Of a stretch of 64,000 nucleotides of DNA, positions 31,718-42,737 are shown one piece after another. Every line of letters starts with the position of its first letter. Within the stretch, counting starts at the first letter, position 1. This stretch comes from Floccularia luteovirens (Eukaryota; Basidiomycota; Agaricomycetes; Agaricales; Squamanitaceae), in contig VSJF01000003.1 in the NCBI GenBank assembly GCA_009739215.1, positions 124,001 to 188,000 of the forward strand, in the 5' to 3' direction. The notes beneath the pieces are model-generated. The model did no database searches. It was given only the letters and a program-made list of their open reading frames with translations, and had not been told where the DNA came from. The position numbers and the translations under genes are program-made.

Positions 31718-32680
31718 ATATATTGTTCTATATGACTTGTGTTAACTTCTAAATGACTAGTAGCAGCTTCTGTATGACTTGGACTTGACTCAACACTTAC
31801 TCACATCAGCAAATCCTAGATCTGCTATGGCTTGCTATGGAGTGCTCCATAGCACCATAGCAGCTGTAGCAGCTGTAGCATAGGGTTATAAGCTGCAGAG
31901 CACTCCACAGCACCCCCATAGATAGGCTGTAGCAGTGCTATAGCACTTCATAGATAGGCTGTAGTATGCTGTAGTAGTGTTGTAGCACTACATAGATGGA
32001 TTATATAAGCAATCTATGATTGATATATGCTATGCAATACTATGGAGCTGCTACAGAGCACTATGGAGCATTATGGAGTGCTCTATAGCAAGCCATAGAT
32101 AATATTTTTTATTTGTATTTGTATTTGTATTTATTTATTTTGTTTATTTATTCATATTCATATTTATATATATTTATAATTATATTAATTACATAATATA
32201 ACACTATATGTCACTAAACAAAGATTAAAAAAACATATCAAAAATATATAAAAACATAATAAAAACATATATAAAAACATAAAAAAACATGACAAAAAAC
32301 ATATAAAAACATAGAAAAAACATTAAAAAAAACATAGGAAAACATAAGAAAAATATAAGAAAACATAAGAAAAACATAGGAAAGAGAAAAACTCGGACAC
32401 ATAACAGAAAAGAAAAGAAAGAACATACTAGTATCTGTACAACCCCTTCTATCACTACCAGACTCTAACAACTATGAAAATGAGAGAAGATGGTGGCTGA
32501 AGAAGAAGATGGAAGAGAAGCAAAAAGAAAATTTAAGTTCGAAGTATCCAGGGTAATTTTCCCACAGTCATATGACTCTGCTGTTGACAAAGATTGGACT
32601 CATACTTTTTTTTCCAAGTCCAATGCAAGTCTGACATTTTGCTTATGTAATCCAGAAAGCGGAATAATGTAGAATTAGTA

Positions 32681-32998
32681 ATTGATCACTGTAAACGTTG
32701 TGGAATAGCACGAGATTTTGCAGAATAAAGATATATGAAATTATAGACATAGAAAGATGTGCTTATTCGCTTTCATACGCGTCAAAGAGTTGCCAAAATG
32801 GTCCAGAATTCAGTGAGATACAATAAAAACATTATGGGTATGTTTTCTTATGATGTTTTCATGATATCTCACTCAAATCTGGACCGTTTTGGCTATTCTT
32901 CAACGCGTTTGAAAGCGAATAAGCACACCTTTTTATGTTTATAATTTTATATGTCTTTATTCTGCAAAATCTCGTGCTATTCTACAAAGTTTACAATT
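32681..32998. mobile_element. Foldback element with ~150-bp inverted arms
   Basis: The left arm (about 32681-32840) and right arm (about 32848-32998) are near-perfect inverted repeats. The left arm has GAATAGCACGAGATTTTGCAG and GTGCTTATTCGCTTTCA; the right arm has TGAAAGCGAATAAGCAC and CTGCAAAATCTCGTGCTATTC (each quoted in part). The loop is only about 10 bp. TA borders both ends and could be the TSD. Composition and sequence differ from the surrounding K3, so it looks like a MITE or foldback inserted later. Confidence 0.75.
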
Positions 32999-33195
32999 TA
33001 ATCAAAAACTCGTCACACTACATGCTATAGGCTGCTATGCAAATTAGCCTGATATCTATGGCATACTACAGTGAACTATAGAAAATCCAACAATCTATGA
33101 GGCACTACAGGCCACTATAGGCTACTATGCAAATTAGCCTAATATCTATGGAATACTACAGCTACTATGGTCAACTATAGAAAATGTCAAAATCT

Positions 33196-33370
33196 TATAG
33201 CAGGTAGACAGGGATTGAATGGAGAGTATTAAATATACTTATTAGAATATAGTGAGGTAGTTATGATTAATGTTTTATATTATGGTATTGTTGTTATTAA
33301 GTCTACAATGAAGTTGCTGTTTGCTACAACTTAATGTGACTGTGACATGTGACACGTGTCATGTCCTACA
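33196..33370 (-). repeat. Solo LTR, family D
   Basis: TATAGCAGGTAG...ATGTCCTACA, 175 bp, TSD AATCT/GATCT (one mismatch). Inserted in K3. Confidence 0.88.
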
Positions 33371-33862
33371 GATCTATGGGTTACTACAAGCTACTACAGA
33401 CTACTATGCAAATTAGCCTAATATCTATGGAATACTACAGACTGCTATGGCTACTACAGAAAATCCAAAATCTATGGATTACTACAGGTCACTATGAGCT
33501 GCTATAGAAATTAGCCTGACATCTATGAGTTACTACAGACTGCTATGGCCAAATAAAAAAGGGCAAAATGCTACAGGTCACTACATATCACTATGAGTCA
33601 CTATGGAAAATGGCTGATATCTATGGATTACTACAGGTTACTATAGCCTACTATATGTTGCTATAGTGCTATGGCTTGCTATGGATTTCGTCAGACTAAA
33701 ACAGAGTTTGCTGATGCAGGTAGCATGCAATCAGTTATTATTAGTGTAGCATACTTATATTTAAGATAGCAAGAAACTACTATCAAGCCTCAGCTTGATC
33801 TTAGTTTTGAGTACCCAATAACATTGGCAATTACTCTCTTATACTTTGTGATAACTCTCTTC

Positions 33863-34197
33863 CTACCAAGTAATTTGGATAAGGTATATTGACGTTACTA
33901 CCTTTATTATATACATTATAGGCATGGCTGTGTAATATCTAATATAGTTACCAGCATGTACATGAAACACCTTGTGTCTACTCCAGGTAGAACATGAGTC
34001 ATACACGTTCCATAACATGAGTCATTACATGTGTCTGCAGTAAGCTCTAGAATGCTCTAGACCATGTGTGTCATTACATCTTAGTCATTATACTGGTGTG
34101 ACCTTATCTTATCTTATCAGGTCTACAACACATGACTGACGAGCACGTGACTAATCACATGACTACTAATCTATCACATGGAGTTGCTGTCACAACA
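33863..34197 (-). repeat. CopiaB 3' LTR, truncated
   Basis: It starts at CTACCAAGTAATTTGG, about 87 bp into the reversed LTR, and ends GTCACAACA at 34197. The missing outer part is at 2901-2984 in opposite orientation. Confidence 0.85.
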
Positions 34198-34249
34198 CAT
34201 CTCCTCACTAAGTACAGCTATTTCAAGCACATTTAGTGGACCGTCTAAG

Positions 34250-35894
34250 CGAGAAACTCAAGCTTTAGATTAGTACAGCATTTAACAAATAGTTCGCGAG
34301 ATAGAGGCTTTGTGAGCATATCTGCAGGGTTGTTGACCCCTTCAATGAAATAAACCTCGACCTTCTGGTTTTCAATACATTCTCATATATAGTGATACTG
34401 GATGTCAATATGCTTTGTGCGCCTCTCAGCGACAGGATTACTGGCTATAAAATTTGCGCCTTGGTTATCCATGTAGATGAGTATTGGTTTTATGAAGGGT
34501 AAACCCATCTCATCAAAGACATTTATCATCCACATTAGCTGGTGGCAACAATCAGAGCCTGCCATGTATTCTGCTTCTGTGAAGCTTAAAGCAACAGTTT
34601 TTTGTTGACAGCTTTGCCATGCAACGATGCCCTGTGCTAGCATCATGTAAAATCCTGTATGGGACTTACAGGATATTTCATCACTGGCCCAATCAGAATC
34701 TATATATACAAATAACCCTTCGCTGGACTTGCCTTTGTAGACAATTTTATAGTCCTGGGTACTGACCAAGTATCTCATTATATGCTTAGCTTTATTAACA
34801 TGGTCTTGTGTTGGGTTTGCAGAGAAAGTGCTAAGGTGGATTACGCTATATGCGATATCTGGTTGAGTTCCAATCATAAGGTATAGCAAACTCCCTATGA
34901 TTTGTTGAAACTCTGAGCACAGCTATGGAGTACACAGACCTTCATTTGGAAGGGGCTTATAGCCTGCTGGTAGAGGAGTATCAGTGCGTCATGTATTCTC
35001 CATTCCAAAACGCTGCAATACCTTTTTCAGGTAGCTTACTTGATTGATCTTAATGGTTTGACCATTCTGCTCAATGCGCATTCCTAGGAATTCTTTTAGA
35101 TCTCCCAGATCATGACATTCCCAGTGCTTCATAAATTCCTTTTTCTTCTGGTTTACAAGTCCAGGATTAGACCTGGTCCATATTGCATCATCTACATAGA
35201 CAACAGCAATGACACAATTGTGTCAGTCTTTTGACTAATGAACAAATATGCCTGAGTCGGCATGGCATTTAGAGAAGCCCAGTTCTTTTATAGATGCCAC
35301 AAGTTCACAATACCAAGAGTTAGCAGCTTGTTTTAATCCATAAAGCACTCTCTGGAGTTATATCACTTTCTTTTCTTGTTCTTTGACTACGAAGCCTTCA
35401 GGTTGAATCATATAGATTTCTTCTTCAAGTTTGCCATAGAGAAAGGCAGACTTGACATCCAGACCAGTAATGATCCAATTTCTCAAAGCCACTAAGGCAA
35501 GAAGGATGCGTACCATTTCAAATCTTACAATGGGTGAGAAGATCTCCTTGAAGTCTAACTCTTCGATTTGGGAGAAACCTTTTGCAATGAGTTGTGCTTT
35601 TTTACGTCCATTGGACTTGACGTTAAACACCCATCTGTTTTTGACAGCTCTTCGACCTTGGGGTAGATCTACTAAACCTGAGAATACTTCACGTTTGCAG
35701 AGAGCCTCCATCTCTTCCACGCATGCTACTTTCCATTCCTTTTGAGCAGCAGGATTTAACCGTGCAATGTCTTTAAATTGGGTGGGAACTTCATTTACAG
35801 CTCCAGTGCCTTTGGCAAGCAGATAAGCCATGAATTCTACACCCCCTTCCTGTGCCAGTTCACTGACATAAATGTCATTGTCATTGATGTCCAT
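34250..35894 (-). pseudogene. CopiaB reverse transcriptase and RNase H
   Basis: From right: EGGVEFMAYLLAKGTGAVNE, LVDLPQGRRAVKNRWVFNV, FKEIFSPIVRFEMVRILLA, TGLDVKSAFLYGKLEEEIY, then a stop, QRVLYGLKQAANSWYCEL and VVYVDDAIWTRSNP (intact YVDD). Then EFLGMRIEQNGQTIK, IIGSLLYLMIGTQPDIAYSV and RNase H: VYIDSDWASDEISCKSHTGF, AEYMAGSDCCHQLMW and DNQGANFIASNP, ending RTKHIDIQYHYI. D, E and D of RNase H are all present. Several single stops, mostly at former CAA/TGG codons, interrupt an otherwise complete domain set. Confidence 0.9.
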
Positions 35895-35993
35895 GTCGTC
35901 TTTGACCCATGCATTTCCATGTGCCGTCTGGTTCTCTCTACTAGATTCGCTAGTGGTAGTAGGAAGAGGTGCACTTGAACTAGATACAGGAAC

Positions 35994-36690
35994 CTATTCT
36001 TGGCATTGAGTTCTACTAGGGTAGAAAGGCTCAACATTCTCTTTCCAAAAGCAGTTTGAATCCTGGTTACGGATTTGCTCCGTAGGTGGAATATCTTCAC
36101 CAAAGATATTGCCTTCATGGCGCAGCACTTTCCTCTCTCTATGTGAGCGTCTTGGTTCAACAGGAGCTGGTATAGTGGTACGCTCCCAAGATGCTGTTGT
36201 AGGTAGTGGCACTACTGGGGGACCTGGGTAGGACTGTTTAGGATAGTCTTGTACCCACCATCTTCTGCGGAGTTCCTCATAGTCCTGTTCTCTAGGCATA
36301 AACGGATTGTGTGGTACAATATCCATGCCAGGAGGTGTGATAGGACTACCTATTTGAGATCGAGGCAGGATATCTGCAGCACCGTCATGTGCATCTTCCC
36401 TTTCATGGTCAAGTGGGGATGGTGGGAGAGGATTAGACTCTCCTTCACATTTCTCAGGAATGTACTCAGGATAGAAACTATCATCATCCAATGGTGCAGT
36501 AAGAGAGAGATCTGATAATGGTACCATTTCTTCACCATCATTACTGTCTTCAGAGTCTTCGCTATCTTCAGCATTGACTGGGGGATTTTATCCTACTTCG
36601 GTTACATCTCTTTTGTTATGATCTGGACATTTGGGAAAGAGGAGCTCATTAAATATGGCAGTAGTGCCAACAAAGATGCTATTGTTGTAG
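35994..36690 (-). pseudogene. CopiaB integrase-RT linker
   Basis: Acidic, Pro- and Ser-rich reading (SEDSEDSNDGEEMVPLSDLS, PLPPSPLDHEREDAHDGA, PRRSHRERKVLRHEGNIFGE), typical of the hydrophilic stretch between copia integrase and RT. One stop near 36590 and one near 35993. Confidence 0.75.
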
Positions 36691-36692
36691 AG

Positions 36693-37530
36693 TCATATAA
36701 AGCGATAACCCTTTACTCCTTCAGGGTGTCCAATGAATACCATCAGCTCTGATTTAGGAGCGAGTTTATTCACCCATTTTTCTTCAGGGAGGTAGACATA
36801 AGCTCCACAGCCAAATACCCTTAGATGTGAAACTTCCAGTTTTTCCTTGTTCAGTACTTCATATGGAGTGCGCCATTTCAGGCGTGCCATTGGAGAATGA
36901 TTATAGACATGTACTGCATGTTCCATGCTAAATTCCCACCAGCTATCAGGCAGACATGCATTATGGCATATAGCTTCCACTTTATTCATTAAGGTGTGGT
37001 TAAGACGCTCTGCGCGACCATTCTGCTGTGCTGTATAGGGCGCTGATTTCTCTGTGAAGAGACCCATATCCTTCAGCAATACCTCTATCTGCTGGAATTC
37101 ACCCCCTCCATCAAAACGCCACCACTTTATTGAGCAGTTGTATTGCGTCTTGACAAATGCTATGAACCTTTGCATTGCAGCCTTTGAATTGTCTTTGTGG
37201 TGCAAATTCATGGTCCATGCATGAGACGAAAAGTCATCAAGAAAGGTTATTATGTAGCAATATTTATAGTAGGATGTGATTGGATACTGCTTTAAGTTGG
37301 AGTGAATCAACTCAAATGGTGCAGAAGCTCGAGAAGAGCTTTGAGAGAAAGACTTAGAATGTTGCTTTCCTTTCAGACAGCCTGGACAAATGGGAGTCTC
37401 ACTAGATATCTCTAATGATACTGGGAAGCCTACTGTATTCTCAGGGGCTCTTTGGAGTACCTTCTTAGAAGAGTGTCCAAGATGCTTATGCCAAATATCA
37501 TAGTTAGCTTTGTAAACCATGACAGAGGCC
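36693..37530 (-). pseudogene. CopiaB integrase
   Basis: Starts with the HHCC zinc domain (IWHKHLGHSSKKVLQ, then CPGCLKGKQHSKSF). The catalytic core has LIHSNLKQYPI where HSDL is expected (first Asp is Asn), RFDGGGEFQQIEV (second Asp) and PYTAQQNGRAERLNHTLM (Glu region). The GKG-type tail FGCGAYVYLPEEK and MVFIGHPEGVKGYRF follow. The loss of the first Asp predicts an inactive strand-transfer enzyme. The frame is otherwise open over 275 codons. Confidence 0.88.
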
Positions 37531-37646
37531 TTAGCATTGGGCTTGCGAATAATTCGAGTATCACACCAATAGATAGTGTCATCTTTTATGTGGGTTTCAC
37601 AAGACAGAATTGGGTCATTTTTATCATCAATTATATTGATGAGGGA

Positions 37647-38132
37647 CTATTCACCTTTAACTCGAGTTCCCTTTTTCAAGAGAAACTCTCCCATAGAGAG
37701 CAAACAACTGCTCAATCCAGGGATAAAATAGACTGGATTAATCCTTGTGGTCTTTCGAGTTCTTTGCCTTCTGTTTCCAGATAGCGGTATAACTACTTCA
37801 TGGCTCACTAAGACAGTTCCCACCCCCTCAACATTAACCATCTGTTCAGAGGCAGTCTGGATGGGTATTGGGTGATCAAGATGTTCATATTCAATGAAGT
37901 TCTGTCTGTCATGTGTAAAGTGCATAGATGCTCTAGAATCCATAATCCATGAAGTATGATTAGGATCCTTTGCTTTTTCCTTACATTTCGAGCAAATGGC
38001 AAAATGATTATTTATTTGCCCCTGTGCAGGGCCAAGCGATACAAATGACATGGTACTATAAAGTCCAGAGCCACCAGGGCTCACATGGCTGGCTTTTACT
38101 CTAAGAAGAGGCCACTGTGTGTCTGAGTCAGC
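37647..38132 (-). pseudogene. CopiaB aspartic protease
   Basis: A zinc-knuckle-like CSKCKEKAKDPNH is followed by SWIMDSRASMHFTHDRQNF, the copia protease motif with DSR instead of DSG, then EGVGTVLVSHEVVIPLSG and YFIPGLSSCLLSMGEF. The same DSG-to-DSR change is seen in the non-autonomous element at 20.5 kb. The right end is cut by the solo B LTR (TSD TCAGC). Confidence 0.82.
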
Positions 38133-38555
38133 TGTTGCGACAGCAACTCCACGTGATAGATTAGTAGTCATGTGATTAGTCACGTGCTCGTCAGTCATGT
38201 GTTGTAAACCTGATAAGATAAGATAAGGTCACACCTGTATATATGACTAAGATGTAATGACACACATGGTCTAGAGCATTCTAGAGCTTACTGCAGACAC
38301 ATGTAATGACTCATGTTATGGAACGTGTATGACTCATGTTCTACCTGGAGTAGACACGAGGTGTTTCATGTACACGCTAGTAACTACATTAGATATTACA
38401 CAGCCATGCCTATAATGTATATAACAAAGGTAGTAACATCAATATACCTTGTCCAAATTACTTGGTAGTAGTTAGTAGTACAGCCCCTCTAAGCAACAGT
38501 AAGAACCCCAGGTAAGATAGTTCCTATCACTGTGTGTGACAGGCGCTGCTCAATA
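38133..38555 (+). repeat. Solo LTR, family B, nested in CopiaB
   Basis: 423 bp, TGTTGCGACAGC...CTGCTCAATA, perfect TSD TCAGC (38128-38132, 38556-38560). Same family as the host element, opposite orientation to it. Confidence 0.92.
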
Positions 38556-40200
38556 TCAGCTTGTGCACTTTTGCTTCTAGAAGATATAGGTATTTGCCTC
38601 TCACTCTGATATCCAGTGTCTACAGCTAAAGCTGCATTGACCCTTTCAATCTCTGCAGCATCCACAATCTCTGTGTCAACATCCATCTCTGTCCAGCCAT
38701 TAGCGGGACATGGATAATCTCTGTTGTCTTCCAAAGATCCGAGAGATATACTATCACCTGAATCGGACCAAGCCAGGTAGTGAACTAGCTCTGGATTAGA
38801 AGATCTAAGATGTTTGGTTGGATGCTCACTCACCTCCTCTGGTACTTCCTCTATTCTAGAGGACTCCCCTATGTAGGACGTGACATGCGTCACATGTCAC
38901 GGTCACATTAAGTCATAGCAAACAGTAACTTTATATATATATAACAAAAAAATACATATAACTATATCATCTAACATATGTCCCTATAATCATATAATCA
39001 ACTATCTCTCTGTACTCTCCTCCTATTCCACAGTCTACCCCTGCTATACCCTACTCTATCCCAGACTGGTGCTAGCTCCTCAAAGGTTTTTAAGAACCGA
39101 GGAGTGCAGGGAAAACCAGCCCAGTCTACCAACTCATGACTACAACATACTTGTGGGTATGGAGTCTGTGGGTGTCTTTTGGCACCCATGCCAGTATAAG
39201 TACTAGCAACGGGCAGAGTGTAGTGCTTATGGGGATTTTCCCAGAGGAAGGGTGGTGGAGGCTCTTTCGAGAGTTGCTCTTCCAAGAGGATGCGTGATGG
39301 ACCTGGCATAGCCAGGGATGCTACATGTGAGTAAGCTATATTCTCATTTGGCTCATCTGCTGTTTTTGCGTTTTTCTTCTCTTCTTGTTTACTCTTACCT
39401 CTCTCACAACCACCTCTGGTGCGCTTCTTTCCCTGACCATCTTTAGAAGAGTCTTCTTTTTTATTTTGGGTCTGGTCTTTGTATTGGGGATTCTGTGTCT
39501 TACTTTTGATGTTTGACATCTTATTCACCTTGCCTGCAGCGCTACTCGAGGTAGCTTTCTGAATGTTAGCACCAGTGTACTGATGCTGCGTGGCGTCAGC
39601 TACATTGCTGAGACGGAGGGTCTGCGCATCTCGGTTTTGCAGCAGTGTGGTGATAACCACATTCCATTTGTCTGGGATAGCTGCCAAGGTGATTAATGCC
39701 TGGAGCAACTCAGGGATAGCGCAATCATTTTCAGTCATGCAGCTGCAAATTTCCCTGAGTCTGAGAATGTTGGTCTCAGGGTTGCCTCCAGACATTTTAA
39801 AGTCTTTTAGCTTTTTATACAATTCGAAAATCATCCCCAATTCCTTTTTCTCATATCTTGTGACAAGGAAATCCCATACTTCCTTAGCAGTTGTCATGTT
39901 CTTTACCAGTGCCCATATGTCAGAGGAGATCCGCATTCTCAAACAACCTAATGCCATAATGTTCTTCTCTTCAAACTCTAGGGCCAGCTTCATTTTAAAC
40001 TCATTGAAGCTATTTGGGTCCCCAGAAGGAAAGAGTCTGGTGCCCGACACATACATTCAGAGACTGGAGGTCATCATGAAGGCCTGCATCTGGGACTTCC
40101 AGTCAAACCATTTGTTTCCAGCAAAGATGAATGAGACAGCAGTGATGACAAATGATGTAGACATGCTTAAAAGTTTTGAAGTTGAGGGCTGTAAAGAACA
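38556..40200 (-). pseudogene. CopiaB Gag (UBN2-type), interrupted by a D LTR
   Basis: Starts near 40200 (SMSTSFVITAVSFIFAG, NKWFDWKSQMQAFMM, one stop) and continues in a long frame: EFKMKLALEFEEKNIMALG, IWALVKNMTTAKEVWDFLV, FELYKKLKDFKMSGGNPETN and AIPELLQALITLAAIPDKWN. This is the helical Gag fold of copia elements (UBN2 type). A K/E/T-rich basic tail follows. The D LTR at 38872-39048 breaks the acidic C-terminal region (SEHPTKHLRSSNPEL, MDVDTEIVDAAEIERVNAAL). Confidence 0.85.
38872..39048 (+). repeat. Solo LTR, family D, in CopiaB gag
   Basis: 177 bp, TGTAGGACGTGACATG...CCTGCTATA, perfect TSD CCCTA (38867-38871, 39049-39053). Confidence 0.92.
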
Positions 40201-40425
40201 GCATCAGCTCAATGCTCATATCAACAATCAAGACATAAGACGTAGCAAAGAGACATTGTCTCGATACATAGTTCTGCTGAATGATAGTAGAGTGGTCAAT
40301 AATACAAGCTCAACGTGATGCGGAGCGAGTACCAGAGACACTTAACCATCCAGGTAGAGCTTAGTTCCAAGTCATCTTAGGCAGCGACAAACGCGCCATA
40401 GAGACTGGCACCAGGGCCCATAACC

Positions 40426-40847
40426 TGTTGAGCAGCGCCTGTCACACACAGTGATAGGAACTATCTTACCTGGGGTTCTTACTGTTGCTTAGAGGGGCTG
40501 TACTACTAACTACTACCAAGTAATTTGGACAAGGTATATTGACATTACTACCTTTGTTATATACATTATAGATGTGGCTGTGTAATACCTAATATAGTTA
40601 CCAGCATGTACATGAAACACCTCGTGTCTACTCCAGGTAGAACATGAGTCATACATGTTCCATAACATAAGTCATTACATATATCTGCAGTAAGCTCTAG
40701 AATGCTCTAGACCATGTGTGTCATTACATCTTAGTCATTATACTGGTGTGATCTTATCTTATCTTATCAGGTCTACAACACATGACTGATGAGCACATGA
40801 CTAATCACATGACTACTAATCTATCATGTGGAGTTGCTGTTGCAACA
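40426..40847 (-). repeat. CopiaB 5' LTR (family B)
   Basis: 422 bp, plus-strand TGTTGAGCAGCGCC...GTTGCAACA. The primer binding site lies immediately left (CCTGGGGCCCATAACC-like, reverse of GGTTATGGGCCC). The outer flank is GCAAA (40848-40852). Confidence 0.9.
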
Positions 40848-41740
40848 GCAAAATACTCTCAGACAATCATAATCCCTGCCACTGCAACAAAGTATCTTCA
40901 ACACATTGCTGAAAATGAAATGCCACAGGACCTGAAGAAGTATATGAAACTAGAACTTTTTCCATGAATTCAACTCAAAGTCAGGAAGAGTATTTCATTG
41001 AGTACTGCATGCCATTGGTTACAGAAGGAGGATTTTCAATATATGGCACACAAGAAAGGATTGTATATTGATGTACATGATCACCCAGATATTGTTTCAT
41101 ATTGTTAGGATGTCTTTCTCCCTGCCATGGAGAAATACACTAAGCAGTTAGTCTCATATATTATTGGAGATGTTGACCAGGAGAATATTGGGCACTCACA
41201 GTCAAATTATATTGAGCAAAGATTGGTCCTTTGTGCTCATGATGAGATAACAGCTCAAGCAAATAATGGTCAAAAAATGACCTGGGTTTTCAAGGATCAG
41301 CACCAGTTGTGAAAGAAGGAAGTTGGTCATGAATTGCATCAAAGTAATATTATCTGTTCAACAGTTGGTTGGTTGAAAGATGTGAGCCAGACACTTAAAT
41401 ATGGCAAGAACTATGAAGGGTACTGGACTGGCAAGCTTTTCATTAAGCAGGTGAGATATTGTATTGTCTTACAGAATTTTTTGCTTTATTTTCTAATGTA
41501 ACTTTTTAGCTAAAAGAAAGAATTATTCCAGCATTCAAGATAGCTCATGGACCTGGTTATCAAGCATTATTTTTAATCAATAATTCTCAAGGTCATTCAG
41601 CATATGCTGAAGATACACTTCTCATCTCAAGAATGAATGTAAAACCAGGTGGAAAATAGGCATATCTTCACAATGGGTAGTACAAAAGATTGGAGACAAT
41701 GAAAAGACTATCCAGAATATGAATTTTCCCTCCAACTATC

Positions 41741-42328
41741 TGTTGCGACAGCAACAATCACATGACTGATTACATAATTGATCATGTGATGGAGCACGTG
41801 ACTGATGACGTGTCTCACACTCATATGCTCTATGGCATGTGACATTCACAAACATTCTATAAGCTTCTACAAGCTTCTCTATATAGTTACATGATATGTT
41901 AGTGTACACTCACATGGACCATTGTACAAAGGTGTACAAACACCAATTATGTATATAAGTAGAGCTACTGGACCTTATGTCCTTTGTCAAATTACATTCA
42001 TAGTAGTCAGTACTAGTCCTAAGCCCTAAGTCATAAGTAAGCTCTAAGGTAAGATCAGTCCCCTCTACTGTGTAAACAGGGTGCTGCTCAACAAACCTTC
42101 TATAAGGTTTCATATATAGTCACATGATATGTTAGTGTATATATGCACAGACCATTGTACAAAGCTGTACAAATAGCAATTATGTATATAAGTAGAGCTA
42201 CTGGATTCTTATGTCCTTTGTCAAATTATATTTGTAGTAGTTAGTACTAGCTCTAAGTCCCTAAGTCAAAGTAAGCTCTAAGGTAAGAATAATCCCCTCT
42301 ACTGTGTGATACAGGGTGCTGCTCAACA
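41741..42328 (+). repeat. Tandem pair of A1 LTRs (one full, one 5' truncated)
   Basis: A full A1 LTR (41741-42093, TGTTGCGACAGC...GCTCAACA) runs directly into a second copy (42094-42328) that lacks its first ~115 bp. A perfect TSD CTATC surrounds the pair (41736-41740, 42329-42333), so it arose from a single insertion. Confidence 0.88.
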
Positions 42329-42573
42329 CTATCCTGAATATCCAAATAAACCAAAAGCCATGTGACAAGTCCTCACTGAATAAGGAATTGACATAACTCA
42401 ACTCAATGGAAAGTGTAGGAATAGATGCAACCCAGAAGCCACAAATTGCTATTGTCGACAGGTTCTTGAATTACAACCTGATTTCATTGAACAAAAGTCA
42501 TTAGTTCAAGAAGTTATTGAAGACATGGGTTACTTGTGCATATTTCTTCTGAAATTCCACTGTGAGCTCAATT

Positions 42574-42737
42574 TAATGCAACTGCAAACTGCTGGAATGG
42601 AATAGTAATAGAGATTGGGGATATTATATATAGTATATATTATGACATGTAGTAGATGATATAGTTAATAATATAAGTTAAGTTCTAGTTTGTCACGACC
42701 TAGTGTGACCGTGACGTGACGCGTGTCACTTACTACA
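42574..42737 (-). repeat. Solo LTR, family E (D-like)
   Basis: 164 bp. The minus strand reads TGTAGTAAGTGACACGCG...CAGTTGCATTA, with perfect TSD CAATT (42569-42573, 42738-42742). It shares the GTGACACGCGTCAC...GGTCACA core with family D. Confidence 0.85.

Larger units (their letters stand above)
31804..33716. mobile_element. K3: diverged CATCAGCAAA-TIR element
   Basis: Ends CATCAGCAAATCC and GTTTGCTGATG, with CA on both flanks as a possible 2-bp TSD. The interior has many CTATGG/CCATAG and CTACAG/CTGTAG motifs, an AT-rich stretch and an A-rich tract (about 32225-32400) that mirrors the T-rich tract of K1 and K2. A foldback element and a D LTR are nested inside. Confidence 0.6.
31718..33862 (+). 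repeat. C-family LTR remnant, right half (cut by inversion), interrupted by K3
   Basis: Pieces 31718-31803 and 33717-33862 follow the plus-strand C consensus from the TCTAAATGAC region through CAGCTTGATCTTAGTTTTGA and stop at CTCTCTTC. The next consensus bases are found in reverse orientation at 2900. Confidence 0.65.
33863..40847 (-). mobile_element. CopiaB: long Ty1/copia element, 3' LTR cut by the inversion
   Basis: The 5' LTR is 40426-40847 and the 3' LTR remnant 33863-34197. On the minus strand the order is primer binding site GGTTATGGGCCCTGG, Gag, protease, integrase, RT, RNase H, then a GAGGAGATG polypurine tract at the 3' LTR. Integrase before RT is the copia order. Nested solo LTRs B (38133-38555) and D (38872-39048) sit in the gag-protease part. 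Stops are few in RT and integrase, so it is one of the younger copies. Confidence 0.9.

Noticed and set aside
32225..32471. Phe/Met/Val-rich frames on the minus strand
   Set aside because: They are the reverse reading of an A-rich tract in K3; low-complexity artefact.
39590..40318. 242-codon plus-strand frame
   Set aside because: It lies antisense to the CopiaB gag, whose minus-strand reading has clear family motifs. No independent support.
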